Shown here: one piece after another, positions 34,742 through 44,400 of the stretch
How the letters are laid out: each line of letters opens with the position of its first letter
How positions within the stretch are numbered: position 1 is the stretch's first letter
Source of the DNA: Holophaga sp.
Lineage (GTDB): Bacteria > Acidobacteriota > Holophagae > Holophagales > Holophagaceae
DNA length: 64,000 bases
Reading direction: 5' to 3'
Assembly (NCBI GenBank): GCA_016715205.1
Contig: JADKBC010000048.1
Span: forward strand, 62,001 to 126,000
Position numbers and translations under genes: made by a program
The notes under the pieces: model-generated
The model's input: the letters and a program-made list of their open reading frames with translations, nothing else
The model's database searches: none
Told to the model about the DNA's origin: nothing

Positions 34742-35953
34742 ATGAGCGGACGACGGCTGATCACCAACCTCAAGGGGCTTTTCACCCCCGATCCTGAAAC
34801 CCCCTGGGGCACCCACACGGTGCTGGATGCGGCCCTGGCGATCCAGGACAACCGCATTGCCTGGGTGGGACCCCGCAACGAGGTACCCCGGGCATGGCAA
34901 GGTGCCGAACCAATCGACGGCAAGGGCCGCTGGGCCACGCCGGGTTTTGTGGATCCGCACACGCACCTGCTGTTTGGTGGGGATCGCAGCCAGGAATTCA
35001 ACCGCCGCCTGCATGGCGTCACCTACGCCGAACTCGCTGCAGCGGGGGGTGGTATTCGGGAAACCATGCGCGCCACCCGGTTGGCCACCGTGGCGGAACT
35101 GGTGGCCATCGGCGAATCGCGCCTGGCCAAACTGGCCCGGAAAGGGGTGGTCCATATCGAGGCCAAGACGGGCTACGGTCTGGAACTGGAAACGGAATCC
35201 CGGTTGCTGGAAGCCTATGCCGAGTTGAAGCGGCGCGGCTGGAGCCTGGACGTGACCCTTATGCCCGCCCACGACCTGCCCCAGGAATTCGCGGGGGACC
35301 CCGATCGCTACATCCAGGTGGTGGCCGACGAATGGCAGCCAGAACTGGTGGGCCGATTTCCAGGCGTGGCGAGATTCTGCGATGTGTTTGTGGAAAAAGG
35401 TGTTTTCACGGCAGACCACGGACGACAAGTCCTGGAAAGCGGGCGGAAGCTGGGGCTCACCCCGCGCCTCCACGCCGACGAGTTTTGCCATACCGGCGGC
35501 GCAGAATTGGCAGCCGAAATGGGCGCAGCCAGCGCCGATCACCTGATGTTCTGCTCGGAAACGGGCATGAAGGCCATGGCTGCTGCGGGCGTCACCCCGA
35601 TCCTATTGCCCGCCACGACCTTGTTCCTGGGCATGCGCGATTTCGCGCCCGCCCGGAAAATGATCGAGGCCGGTTGCCGTGTGGCGCTGGCCTCGGACTT
35701 CAACCCTGGCTCCTGCGCCTGCCTGGATCCCCTGTTGATCCTCCGTTTGGGCTGCCTGCAACTGCGCATGACCTTCGAGGAAGCCTTCACCGCCATGACG
35801 CTCCACGCCGCCCGCAGTCTGGGGCGAGAGGATCTGGGGCATCTTCACCCGGGTGCCCTGGGCAAGGTGGCCCTTTGGGAGGTTAATCATCCGCTGGAGC
35901 TTGTGTACTGGATGGGTGAGACGTACCTTCCAGAGATCATCAACCTGGCCTGA
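34742..35953 (+). CDS. hutI: Imidazolonepropionase
   Basis: A 403-residue metal-dependent amidohydrolase of histidine degradation, converting 4-imidazolone-5-propanoate to N-formimino-L-glutamate. Motifs: GFVDPHTHLLFGGDRSQEF (metal-binding HxH), IEAKTGYGLE, MPAHDLPQEF, LHADEFCHTGG, ASADHL and the catalytic-site SDFNPGSC. Other hut genes (hutH, hutU) are not in the window. It is divergent from the macroglobulin operon and followed 16 bases later by a lipoprotein gene. Confidence 0.95.
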   Translation: MSGRRLITNLKGLFTPDPETPWGTHTVLDAALAIQDNRIAWVGPRNEVPRAWQGAEPIDGKGRWATPGFVDPHTHLLFGGDRSQEFNRRLHGVTYAELAAAGGGIRETMRATRLATVAELVAIGESRLAKLARKGVVHIEAKTGYGLELETESRLLEAYAELKRRGWSLDVTLMPAHDLPQEFAGDPDRYIQVVADEWQPELVGRFPGVARFCDVFVEKGVFTADHGRQVLESGRKLGLTPRLHADEFCHTGGAELAAEMGAASADHLMFCSETGMKAMAAAGVTPILLPATTLFLGMRDFAPARKMIEAGCRVALASDFNPGSCACLDPLLILRLGCLQLRMTFEEAFTAMTLHAARSLGREDLGHLHPGALGKVALWEVNHPLELVYWMGETYLPEIINLA

Positions 35954-35969
35954 ATTTGGGAGGTTCACC

Positions 35970-36794
35970 ATGCGAAGGGTCACCCACGTATGCATTGTAG
36001 GTTCCGCCCTCCTTCTGCTCGGTGCTTGTGGAGGCTCCGACAAAACCCCAACCACCCCGCTGCCACCGCAAACGGCAGCGGACACGGCAATCTCCTTCCT
36101 ATTGACGGAAACAACCCCCGCCACACCCTCCACCCTGCCGACCTGGAAGCCCACGCCAGACGGCCAAGCCATGACGCTCTCTCGGCCGGCGCTGGCCGAC
36201 GCCCTGTGCATCACCGCGGCAATTCAATCCAACCAGGATGGTTCCACGACCTATTCCCTGACCTATGATTGCACCAACCTTGCGGAAGCCTCCACCCTCA
36301 CCGGCACCGTCGCCTACACCTTCAGCCCTGCCATCCCGGGCAGCTATCGCGTGGACTACCAGAACCTGAAGGCCGTAAAAGGCACCCAGAGTTGGTCCGT
36401 ATCCGGCGCCAAGCAGATCATGCTCGATCTGGTCAACAAGAAGGCGGCACTGACCACCCTCGCACCCATGGTGGTCACCGTCGTGAACGGGGCGGAAACC
36501 ACACTTCTCTCCTATACCTGCAATCTGACCGGCGACTGGGGCACAGCCGGGCTTTACAAGGTGGCTGGCGGGTTCAGCCTCCAGTCCGGCAATGCCCTGC
36601 CTGTGGTTTGCAGTCTGGCCAGCCCGCTGACCTGGGATCTCACCTCGGGTTGCTGTCACCCGGTTTCTGGCCAGATGGCCCTGGTTCAGGGCTCGGCCTC
36701 GGCCAACGTAGCGTTCTCGTTACCTTGCGGCACCTATCAGGTATCCAACATCCAAACCTTTGCGCCCGCAACGCTGCCCACCTGCCCAAACTGA
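35970..36794 (+). CDS. Putative lipoprotein of unknown function
   Basis: A 274-residue protein whose start MRRVTHVCIVGSALLLLGAC ends in a lipobox (LGAC), so Cys20 should be lipidated. The mature part is Thr/Ser/Pro-rich and beta-like, with several Cys. The ATG at 35970 has GGGAGG about six bases upstream. It may be co-transcribed with hutI and ends 14 bases before a perfect terminator. Not recognised; a surface or periplasmic binding role is only a guess. Confidence 0.72.
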   Translation: MRRVTHVCIVGSALLLLGACGGSDKTPTTPLPPQTAADTAISFLLTETTPATPSTLPTWKPTPDGQAMTLSRPALADALCITAAIQSNQDGSTTYSLTYDCTNLAEASTLTGTVAYTFSPAIPGSYRVDYQNLKAVKGTQSWSVSGAKQIMLDLVNKKAALTTLAPMVVTVVNGAETTLLSYTCNLTGDWGTAGLYKVAGGFSLQSGNALPVVCSLASPLTWDLTSGCCHPVSGQMALVQGSASANVAFSLPCGTYQVSNIQTFAPATLPTCPN

Positions 36795-36807
36795 GATTGC
36801 CAAAAAC

Positions 36808-36841
36808 GAAAACGCCCCGGAAGATTTTCCGGGGCGTTTTC
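36808..36841. terminator. Perfect 15-bp stem-loop terminator between convergent genes
   Basis: GAAAACGCCCCGGAA, loop GATT, then TTCCGGGGCGTTTTC: a perfect 15-bp hairpin with A-rich and T-rich flanks. It serves the lipoprotein gene and the convergent DUF465 gene, so it is probably bidirectional. Confidence 0.9.
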
Positions 36842-36856
36842 GCAAGACGGTCTCGC

Positions 36857-37090
36857 TTACGAATTGCGGTGTTTGGAATCCTCCTGCACGATCTGGTAGA
36901 TCCGTTCCTTGGCCCGCAATTTAGCCTTCTTCAGGGCGACTTCTTCCAGGGATTCCTGGGAAGTGAGCCGCACCTTGTTCACCAGGCACTGCAGCCGCTG
37001 ATCAGCAGCGACGTGTTCTTCCATGAGCTTCCGGAACTCGAAGTGTTCCTTCGAAAGGCGTTCCTGGACGTCAGGCTTCAGAAAGTCCAT
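36857..37090 (-). CDS. DUF465 (YdcH) family small protein
   Basis: A 77-residue helical protein: KPDVQERLSKEHFEFRKLME, then LVNKVRLTSQESLEEVALKK and KLRAKERIYQIVQED. This is the DUF465/YdcH pattern, a short helical hairpin with FRKLxEEHxxxDxxI and LKKxKLxxKDxI equivalents. The ATG at 37090 has GGAGG four bases upstream; the longer reading to 37252 overlaps the divergent ABC gene. Function of the family is not established. Confidence 0.8.
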   Translation of the reverse strand: MDFLKPDVQERLSKEHFEFRKLMEEHVAADQRLQCLVNKVRLTSQESLEEVALKKAKLRAKERIYQIVQEDSKHRNS

Positions 37091-37213
37091 GCATCCTCCA
37101 GAGTTGAGTCGCGGTCGACGGTGCGAGCCCCGATCTGGGGAAAAGGGTACTCCCGCTCTGGGCCCCGTCAAGAGAAGCCTCCCAGGCCGCGTGGCTGTTA
37201 AGCTTTTCGCCAC

Positions 37214-38131
37214 ATGAGCCTTGTGATTCGAGACCTGGAAATACGCCGCCACGATGGGGTGCCCCTGCTGGGACCCCTTGACCTGGATCTGGCTGCAGGG
37301 GAGCGGCTGGCCCTGGTGGGGGAATCAGGATCGGGGAAGAGTTTGCTGGTCCAGGCCATTTTCGGACTGCTGCCTTCGGGGGTCCATCAAACTGGGGGCT
37401 GGGTGGAAGCCTTTGACGTTCGAATGGATATTCCAACGCCCGAACGGGCTCAAATTCGGAGCCAGCGCCTCGCCTGGATTCCCCAGGAGCCCCTGGCGGC
37501 GCTGAACCCGCTGGTGCGGTTGCAGGACCATTTAACGCTGCTCCCCCGCACCCTTCGCATGGATCCCCTGGCCAGTGTTCCGGCCCGCATGGAACAACTG
37601 CTTCAGCGCTTGGGCCTGCCCTTGGACCCAGCCTTCCTGCGGAGGTACCCCCTGGAAATAAGCGGGGGGCAGCGACAGCGGGTCGTCCTGGCCATGGCCC
37701 TGTCCTGCAACCCCGAGTTGCTCATCCTGGATGAACCCACGTCGGCTCTCGATCCCAGCCTTCAAGAGGATTTCCTGAAGCTGCTTGAGGGTTTCCGCCA
37801 GGAGCGCGGCCTGGGTTGGCTCTGGATCACCCACGATCTGGAGGTGGTTGCGGCCATGGCTGACCGTGCGATGGTGCTCTATGGAGGCCACGCGGTAGAA
37901 GCCGGACCCGCACGACCCCTGCTAGAACAGCCCGGCCACCCGTACACGCGCCGGCTGCGTGAGGCCCATCACGGCCTGCCTTCCACCGAAACCGGCTTCC
38001 TGGATGCACCTGACCGGCGGGACGCGGGGTGCCCCTTCCTGCCTCGCTGCCCGCACACACGGGCAGCCTGCGTGCCCTGGCTGCCCTGGCAGGGCAATCC
38101 CAGTGAGGGCATCCGCTGCAATCTCGTTTAG
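37214..38131 (+). CDS. OppD/DppD-type ABC transporter ATP-binding protein (orphan)
   Basis: A 305-residue ATPase. Walker A is GESGSGKS (about 36-43), the Q-loop is IPQEP, the ABC signature is SGGQRQR, Walker B is LLILDEPTSALDP and the switch is THDLEVV. The C-terminal oligopeptide-transporter extension has the cysteine cluster GCPFLPRCPHTRAACV. This is the peptide/nickel importer ATPase type. No permease, binding protein or second ATPase is nearby, so its partners must be elsewhere. Its stop overlaps the convergent metallophosphatase stop by three bases. Confidence 0.88.
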   Translation: MSLVIRDLEIRRHDGVPLLGPLDLDLAAGERLALVGESGSGKSLLVQAIFGLLPSGVHQTGGWVEAFDVRMDIPTPERAQIRSQRLAWIPQEPLAALNPLVRLQDHLTLLPRTLRMDPLASVPARMEQLLQRLGLPLDPAFLRRYPLEISGGQRQRVVLAMALSCNPELLILDEPTSALDPSLQEDFLKLLEGFRQERGLGWLWITHDLEVVAAMADRAMVLYGGHAVEAGPARPLLEQPGHPYTRRLREAHHGLPSTETGFLDAPDRRDAGCPFLPRCPHTRAACVPWLPWQGNPSEGIRCNLV

Positions 38132-39030
38132 ATGACCGGCACCGTGCCGCCGCTGGATGCCTTCACGACGCCTTTAGCCAGGGTGAAATCCATCCGTCCC
38201 AGATTCACGCCACCGAAACCCACCTGGAAGATCAAGGTTTCCCCGCCCGCGTTCTTGATCCGTACGGGTTCTTCCAAAAAGGTATGGCTGTGGCCACCGA
38301 TGATCACATCGATGCCGGGTAATTTAGCGGCCAGGGTGAGATCGTCGAGGGCCGTGCCTTTCAGGTCGTGCCCCAGGTGCGAAAGCAGCACGACCATATC
38401 GACCTTTTCCTGTTCCCGCAGCAGCTTAATGACGGGCTTCAGAGCCTCGATGGGATCCAGCCACACCACGCCTTCATGATTTTTTGGGGCCACCAGACCC
38501 TTGAAGTCGACGCAGATCCCGGTGATGCCCACCTTTACGCCAGGCATGGATTTCACGAGCCAGGGCTGCACGTGCTTGGCCAGGGTAGGCGCGCCTTTCA
38601 TGTCGAAATTGCAATTCACGAAGGGGAATTTCGCTTGGGCCATGGCTGCCACGAGGCCGTCCACCCCGTTGTCGAAATCGTGATTGCCCAGGGTGGCAGC
38701 ATCGTAGCCCACCATGGACATCAACTGATAGTCCAGGGCGCCCTTATATTGGTTGAAATAGGGCGTGCCCTGGAAGACATCCCCTGCGTCCAGCAACAAC
38801 ACGTTCCCGAGTTGCTTGCGCAGCTCATTTACCAGGGTGGCTCGGCGGGCCATGCCGCCTTTGCCTGAAATGGCGCCGTTGCCGGGGCCAAAGGGTTCGA
38901 TGCGCGAGTGGGTGTCGTTGGTGTGCAGCAGGGTGAGCCGGACGGTCTCCGGGTTCGCCTGTGCAGAGAGAGGCAGACCAGCCATCGCAGTGGCAGCGCC
39001 CAGGGTGGCAAGGAAGGTGCGACGTTCCAT
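38128..39030 (-). CDS. 5'-nucleotidase-type metallophosphatase, Tat-exported (catalytic domain only)
   Basis: A 300-residue calcineurin-like phosphoesterase. It begins ERRTFLATLGAATAMAGLPL, a twin-arginine signal (RRTFL). Metal-binding motifs are HTNDTHSRI, LLDAGDVFQG, LGNHDFDNG, LLSHLGHD and IGGHSHT. This is the N-terminal half of UshA-type 5'-nucleotidases/UDP-sugar hydrolases. The C-terminal substrate-binding domain is a separate gene just upstream (39039). Probably a periplasmic nucleotide scavenger working with that partner. Confidence 0.9.
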   Translation of the reverse strand: MERRTFLATLGAATAMAGLPLSAQANPETVRLTLLHTNDTHSRIEPFGPGNGAISGKGGMARRATLVNELRKQLGNVLLLDAGDVFQGTPYFNQYKGALDYQLMSMVGYDAATLGNHDFDNGVDGLVAAMAQAKFPFVNCNFDMKGAPTLAKHVQPWLVKSMPGVKVGITGICVDFKGLVAPKNHEGVVWLDPIEALKPVIKLLREQEKVDMVVLLSHLGHDLKGTALDDLTLAAKLPGIDVIIGGHSHTFLEEPVRIKNAGGETLIFQVGFGGVNLGRMDFTLAKGVVKASSGGTVPVI

Positions 39031-39038
39031 GGAGGCTC

Positions 39039-39833
39039 CTACCAGGCGATCTTTTTATCGCGGAGAGCCTGGTAGATCCCCGGGGCAAACTCGAATCGTT
39101 GTGCAGAGGGTGCAATCAACGGCGCTTTCAGCTTGCCCAACCGGGCGCAACCGTCGAGCAGCAGATCCCGCAGGGGAACACCCGTGGTGATAGGGCGCCG
39201 ACCCTTGCGCAGGGTGGAAATATTATCTCCACTGGATAAGAGGTAATCCGAAAGCGCCACCCGCACGATTTCCGTTGGATCGATGGTGCTGCCATCGGCC
39301 CAGGTCACGATGATTTCAGGTTTTTCGGGGGTGCCCAACACCTTGGCCCGGATCCCCGAACAGGGTTCACCGCCCCGACGCTGAATGCCGTCCTTCACGA
39401 TTTGAACCACTTCGGCGCCGGTGTATTCGGCCACCACCAGCTCGTTTTCAAAGGGCATCACTTCGTAGATATCGGCGATTTTCACGATGCCGGGCCGGAT
39501 GTTACCGCGCAGGCCTCCCGCATTGGTGATGGCAAATTTCACGGGGGCGCCCACGACCTGCTGGGCCCGTTCCCGCATGAGATCGGAAATCCAATAACCC
39601 AGGAGGTTTTCCTCCCCGAAGCGCCCTTTCATGAGACCCGCCGGACAGTTCACCAGTTCCTTGCCGAAACTGGCCTTCAGTTCCAGTGCCAGGGGTGCAA
39701 TGACCTTGGCCACGGCTGGATCCTCGGCGATGGAATCCACCACGGGAATCGGTTGGGCTCGTTCAAGCCTGGGACCCGCTTGTGCGGCGAGCAAACTTCC
39801 CAGCAATAGAAAAAGGGCAACTCTTGTCTTCAC
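39039..39833 (-). CDS. 5'-nucleotidase C-terminal domain protein (separate subunit)
   Basis: A 264-residue secreted protein with a Sec signal peptide (MKTRVALFLLLGSLLAAQA). It matches the 5'-nucleotidase C-terminal domain: GEENLLGYWISDLMRERAQ, FAITNAGGLRGNI, IYEVMPFENELVVAEYTGAE, VALSDYLLSSGDN. In UshA this domain binds the nucleotide base and is fused to the catalytic domain; here it stands alone and the catalytic half follows eight bases later. Start is GTG with GAGGAG upstream. Confidence 0.88.
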   Translation of the reverse strand: MKTRVALFLLLGSLLAAQAGPRLERAQPIPVVDSIAEDPAVAKVIAPLALELKASFGKELVNCPAGLMKGRFGEENLLGYWISDLMRERAQQVVGAPVKFAITNAGGLRGNIRPGIVKIADIYEVMPFENELVVAEYTGAEVVQIVKDGIQRRGGEPCSGIRAKVLGTPEKPEIIVTWADGSTIDPTEIVRVALSDYLLSSGDNISTLRKGRRPITTGVPLRDLLLDGCARLGKLKAPLIAPSAQRFEFAPGIYQALRDKKIAW

Positions 39834-39843
39834 GCGAATCTCC

Positions 39844-40797
39844 TCAAGCCTCGACCGGATGTCCAGCAGCCCGGCGTTGGAGTTGCCGAATCACTGCGCG
39901 GAGCCGCGCATCGTGGTTCCAAAAACCTGCCACCACCCGCAGCATCCACCCCATGAACCAGGCCGCCACCACGGTGGCCAGGGCATCGAGGGCGAGGAAA
40001 GCCCACACTCGCATCGGCGAGCCACCGCCCCACCGCCAAGCTAACCAGAGCACCAGGAAATGCAGCCCAAAGCGAACGACCACACCACCCATCATCAGCA
40101 AGGCCCATTCCACGGGGTGCATCCAGAGGCGCAGGAAGCTGCGGCCCAGGTGCCTGCCCAACTCAGACCAGGAGCCCAGGCGCCATCCACCCTGGGGAGC
40201 CCCGGCACGATTGGCCCGGCATAGCCACCATTGCAGAAGGAAGGCGGAAACGGCGGTGAGGCGAACCACGACACTCCCCACTAGATTCAGCCATCCCAGC
40301 CCTTGAATGCCAGTGCCAGCAAGCTTTTCGAGCACCCACATGAGGGAAACATCCACCAACAGGATCGGCACAAGGCCGACGAGGGCCGCATCCAGTAGCC
40401 CCAACGACCAAGGGGCAAACCGTGGGCGCAGGCCAGCCGCTTCGGCTTGAATCTTCCACCCGGCCCACATCGCCCAGGTCAGAAAACCCAACGCCACGAG
40501 GGCCGTCCAGAAACCAAAAGGATGCTCACTGAGCTTGCCATTCACCAGAATTTCCCAAACATCCCGTGTGGTGAGCTGCTCCCCCCAATAGCTGGGCAGG
40601 CTGCTCCAGCCCGCAAGGCTTTGCAGGTGCCAGGCCCAGAGGGTGCTGGACATGAGCTGGAAGCCCAGCCAAGCAGAAAGAAGCTGCAATCCTGCGCCCG
40701 AAAAACCACCCGGCAGGGCCGCGGTCACAAAGCGCCAGGGGCCCAGGGACCCAGCCCCTTCGTCATTCGGTTCGAGGTCCGAAGATTCAGCTTCCAT
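39844..40797 (-). CDS. Polytopic membrane protein of unknown function
   Basis: A 317-residue protein with an acidic N-terminus (MEAESSDLEPNDEG) and about six hydrophobic segments, rich in Trp (for example SSTLWAWHLQSLAGWSSL). The C-terminus RLRAVIRQLQRRAAGHPVEA is basic and cytoplasmic-like. It ends ten bases before the nucleotidase C-domain gene on the same strand. No family recognised. Confidence 0.65.
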   Translation of the reverse strand: MEAESSDLEPNDEGAGSLGPWRFVTAALPGGFSGAGLQLLSAWLGFQLMSSTLWAWHLQSLAGWSSLPSYWGEQLTTRDVWEILVNGKLSEHPFGFWTALVALGFLTWAMWAGWKIQAEAAGLRPRFAPWSLGLLDAALVGLVPILLVDVSLMWVLEKLAGTGIQGLGWLNLVGSVVVRLTAVSAFLLQWWLCRANRAGAPQGGWRLGSWSELGRHLGRSFLRLWMHPVEWALLMMGGVVVRFGLHFLVLWLAWRWGGGSPMRVWAFLALDALATVVAAWFMGWMLRVVAGFWNHDARLRAVIRQLQRRAAGHPVEA

Positions 40798-40827
40798 GGC
40801 GGGTCCGCTCGGGCTGTCTGGCGGCCA

Positions 40828-41238
40828 TCATGCCTGGTTGCCCTTGGCTTTCAGGAACTGGGCAAGGCGGACATCCTCGCCCTGGATATGCTCCACCAGC
40901 CAGCCTTCGAGGAAATCCATCACCGGCAGCGTGAGGGCGGTCTTGCCGGCATCGAAACGCTGGCAAAGCTCTGCCACCTGGGAGACCAGGCTGCCATGGA
41001 TCCCCTTGTGTTCGGGCGCACCTGGATAGCCGAAACGGTCCATGAGTTCTTCTTCCATGGTGAAGTGCTCCACGGTGTAGCTCTTCAGGAAGGCGAGGGT
41101 GCGGGAGAGTTCTTCCTTGCCCTTGCCCAACTTCATGGCTGTGTGAAGCGCATTGAATGCATCCACTAGGGCCTGATGCTGTGTATCAATCTTGGCGTGA
41201 CCGGTCTCAAGAGAAGGTTTCCAGGTGATCAATCCCAT
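40828..41238 (-). CDS. Bacteriohemerythrin
   Basis: A 136-residue O2-binding di-iron four-helix protein. The ligands expected for the family are all present: H21 (DTQHQ), H58 and E62 (VEHFTMEEE), H77 and H81 (EHKGIH), H117 and D122 (EHIQGEDV). Single-domain bacteriohemerythrins store or sense oxygen, often in microaerophiles and anaerobes. AAGGAG precedes the ATG. Confidence 0.95.
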   Translation of the reverse strand: MGLITWKPSLETGHAKIDTQHQALVDAFNALHTAMKLGKGKEELSRTLAFLKSYTVEHFTMEEELMDRFGYPGAPEHKGIHGSLVSQVAELCQRFDAGKTALTLPVMDFLEGWLVEHIQGEDVRLAQFLKAKGNQA

Positions 41239-41349
41239 GAAATGACTCCTTTCTGGGCTCTCATCCTACCTCAGCCGGGGCGTGAGGGTAGGCAGATCCG
41301 GGGGTGCCAGGTCCTTCCACTGTTGAGCTACCGCACCCCTCCACGCCCC

Positions 41350-41379
41350 AAAAAAACGCCCCCAGCAAAGCCAGGGGCG
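41350..41379 (-). terminator. Rho-independent terminator for the TonB-dependent receptor gene
   Basis: On the minus strand CGCCCCTGGC, loop TTT, GCTGGGGGCG forms a 10-bp stem followed by seven T. It lies 41 bases beyond the receptor stop codon at 41420. Confidence 0.85.
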
Positions 41380-41419
41380 AAAAGCAATTGAAAAATCCGT
41401 GAATTTAACGGTGAAAACC

Positions 41420-44400
41420 CTAGAAAGTCGCGCGCAAACCCACGGCCAAGGTCCGCGGCTGATTGATGGCAAAGCCCTGGAACCGCTGTCCGGTATTTCC
41501 CAGATAATTGCCTCCGGCATCGAAGATGGAGTTGTGATAGTTGGACCCGTAATCGTAATTGTTCAGCAGGTTCTGCACCTGCACAAAGGGCTCCACGGAA
41601 GCTTTGCCGCCAAAACGGAACGCATGGGAAATTCGGAGACTCATGTCCAACGCCCAATTGCCTTCACCCTGGGTGATGATCGGATTGGGATTGGCATTGT
41701 CCACAAAGCCCACGGGTCCCAGATCCGGGTTGTAGCCCAAGTTGATGTCGTAGATTTTGGGACCATGCCAGGTGCCGAGAAGGCCAAAGTGGGTGCCCCA
41801 ATCGGCCTTGTAGGTCACCGAGAAGGAGCCGCTCAGTTTTTCAGAGCCATGGGCGGGCCGCATGGGGTTGGTGTACCACGCGTAATTGGTGCCGCCGCCG
41901 TAGAAATCGGCCCCACGTTGGAGATCGAACGCCCCGCCCGCACCGCCATAACTTGACCGGGCATTCTTGGCCACGACGTTGAAAAGGGCGTTCCATCTGG
42001 GGGCAGTAAAGACATATTTGATCTGCACTTGGTGGGATTCCGCCTGCTGATTGGAATAGAAGATGGTGTCGTTCATCTCTGCCCCGCCCGGGCCAATGGA
42101 GGAGACTTCAGGAATGGGAGTCTCGCTGGGATCAAGGGCATAGAAGGAAGAATCTGAAACCACGTTCACGGAGGCGTGCTTGGTTTTGGAATACAGATAG
42201 GTGATTTCCAGGGAATGCTGGGGCCCGAATTTCCAAGCACCCGAAAGACTGAAGGTATCCGTTTCTGGATAGCTGAAATCGGAAGCCAGAAGCTGTTTGC
42301 CTGCGGTGGAGAAACTGCCGGGCAATAGCCAGCTATCCACGGTGGTACTGAAGTAGGTGCGCAGCCCGTTCACATCATTGGCGTAGTTGTAGGGAGTGAG
42401 GTCCGCTGGCAAAACCACCGGGTGGCCGTTGATTACGGCGATGGTTGAGTTCTGTAGGAAGCTGGGCGCATCGAGGTCAAACCCTCCGGGGTTAGCCCCA
42501 GCAGCCACGGCGGCCAGATTCCGGATGCGGCCCGGCGCACCATTGGCCCGGGCCATCAGGGTTCGAGCGTAGCCCGTGATGTTGTCCACCACGTTGGCGA
42601 CAAAGCGTCCGTATCCAACTTTGTAGGCCTGGGTGTCATCGCCGTTGGGCTTCCAGACGATCTGCAGGCGAGGGGAAATATAGGTTCGATCCCTGGGTGG
42701 CGTGGCGCCTCGGATGAAGAGCGGGCTCGTGGCGTAGATGTCCTGGTAGATCTGCTTGATGAAGCCCTGCTGGGCAAACTCGAAGGAGGTGTCCTTGTCT
42801 GCCCGGAAGCCCGCATAGAGCGTCCATTTGGGGTTGAGGGTCCAGTCATCCTGCAGGTAGAAGGCATATTGCTTGATGGTGTCACCGGGCCAGAGCCCCT
42901 TGGCGGCCAGGTTGGCCCGGGCGACATTCACATCAGCCTGAACCGTTGGCGCATAGAAACCTGTGCCATAGGGGATGCCCGCAATGCGGAAATTGGTGAA
43001 ACCCGTATTGGGCACAAAGGTGACGGCATCGGCCATGGTGTAGTGCTGGAAATCAAATCCCGTCTTCACGGCATGGGGGCCAAAAATGCTGGTCACATCG
43101 TTGCGCCACTGGAAGCGCTTGATCCCGGTGTTCTGGTAGGAATTGGGATCAAAGCCCATCAGCAGGGCCGTATTGGGATCCACCGCCGGGCCGCCTGCGA
43201 AGGGCCTTTGCAGCACAAAGAAATAGCTGTCCTTGCCCAACGGGTCGGGATTGGGGCGGATGTTGTTTTTGTAGTCGAAATAGACGAAATTGCTTTCCCA
43301 GACCGTGTTGGTGCCGATGTTCGTTACGAACTTGAGCCCGCCCCGGTTGGCCTCGTTGGTGCCGCCGCCCAGCAGGCTGGGGGACCCGTTGCCACCCTGC
43401 CCCTCGATGAAACCAAAGCTCTGGTTGGGGGTTGTGTTCTTGTCGTAACTGTAGGTGAGCGTTGCCTGCAGCCAGGAAGTGGCATTCCAGTCAAAGCGCG
43501 TATAGAGCGTGGTCTGTTCGATTTTGGTTTTGATGCCCGCGCCCTCGGGAAATAGCGTCAGGGCGGCCGGAGCGAAAGTTGCCGAAGCGCCTTCTTCCTT
43601 CCGTTTTTCCGCCGACACCATGAAGAACAGCTTGTCCTTCAGCATAGGGCCCGCCACCGTCGCACCGAGACTCAAGGTGCTGCTGTCCTTCTTGTCGCCT
43701 TCATCGGCCGTCATGGCCCGGAGCGCTTGATTGGTAAACTGGGCCGACAGCACACCGGAAAAGGCATTGCTGCCCGCCTTGCTGACCACGTTCAGGAAGC
43801 CCGCGTTGGAGCGTCCGAATTCTGCTTTGTACTGATTGGTGACCACCTGGAATTCACCCACTGCATCGATGGGGATCGAGGAGACATAGCCGCCCACATC
43901 CGTGGAGTTGTTATCGCCTCCATCGATGTTGAAATTGGTGCCCCGCCCCTGGCCGTCCCCGGTGGTCATGTAGGTTGAAGCCTTCTTGGTGGGGTCGACA
44001 TTGCCGCCCTGCACCAGTTGCACGCCGGGGGCGAGTACGGCGGCCTGCACCACGTTGCGACTCAGCACCGGCAGGCTTTCCAGGCGCTCTGCGGAAACAT
44101 TCACCCCAACTTCGGCCGAGGTGACATTGTTCTCGCTCACACTATCCACCGTGGCCACCACCGCGACGGTGGCTTGCAGGGCAGGTGCCATCGCCACGGA
44201 AGCATCGACTTCCTGCCCTAGCGTGCACTGTCGTGCGAGGCTGGCCACCGAATCCACACTCTTGAAGGAGAATCGATAGCTGCCCAGGGGCATCACCGGC
44301 AGCCGGAACATCCCTTCGGCATTGGTGGTGGTGGTGCGGACAAAACCGGTACCCACGTTTTCTGCGGTAACCGTGACCCCCGCCTTGGGAGCCCCAGTCG

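Noticed and set aside
41299..41340. Minus-strand hairpin GGGGTGC..GCACCCC containing GGTAGCTCAACAGTGG, resembling the 5' half of a tRNA
   Set aside because: There is no T-arm (GGTTCGAATCC), no anticodon arm that folds, and the second half does not match. At most a tRNA-like remnant.
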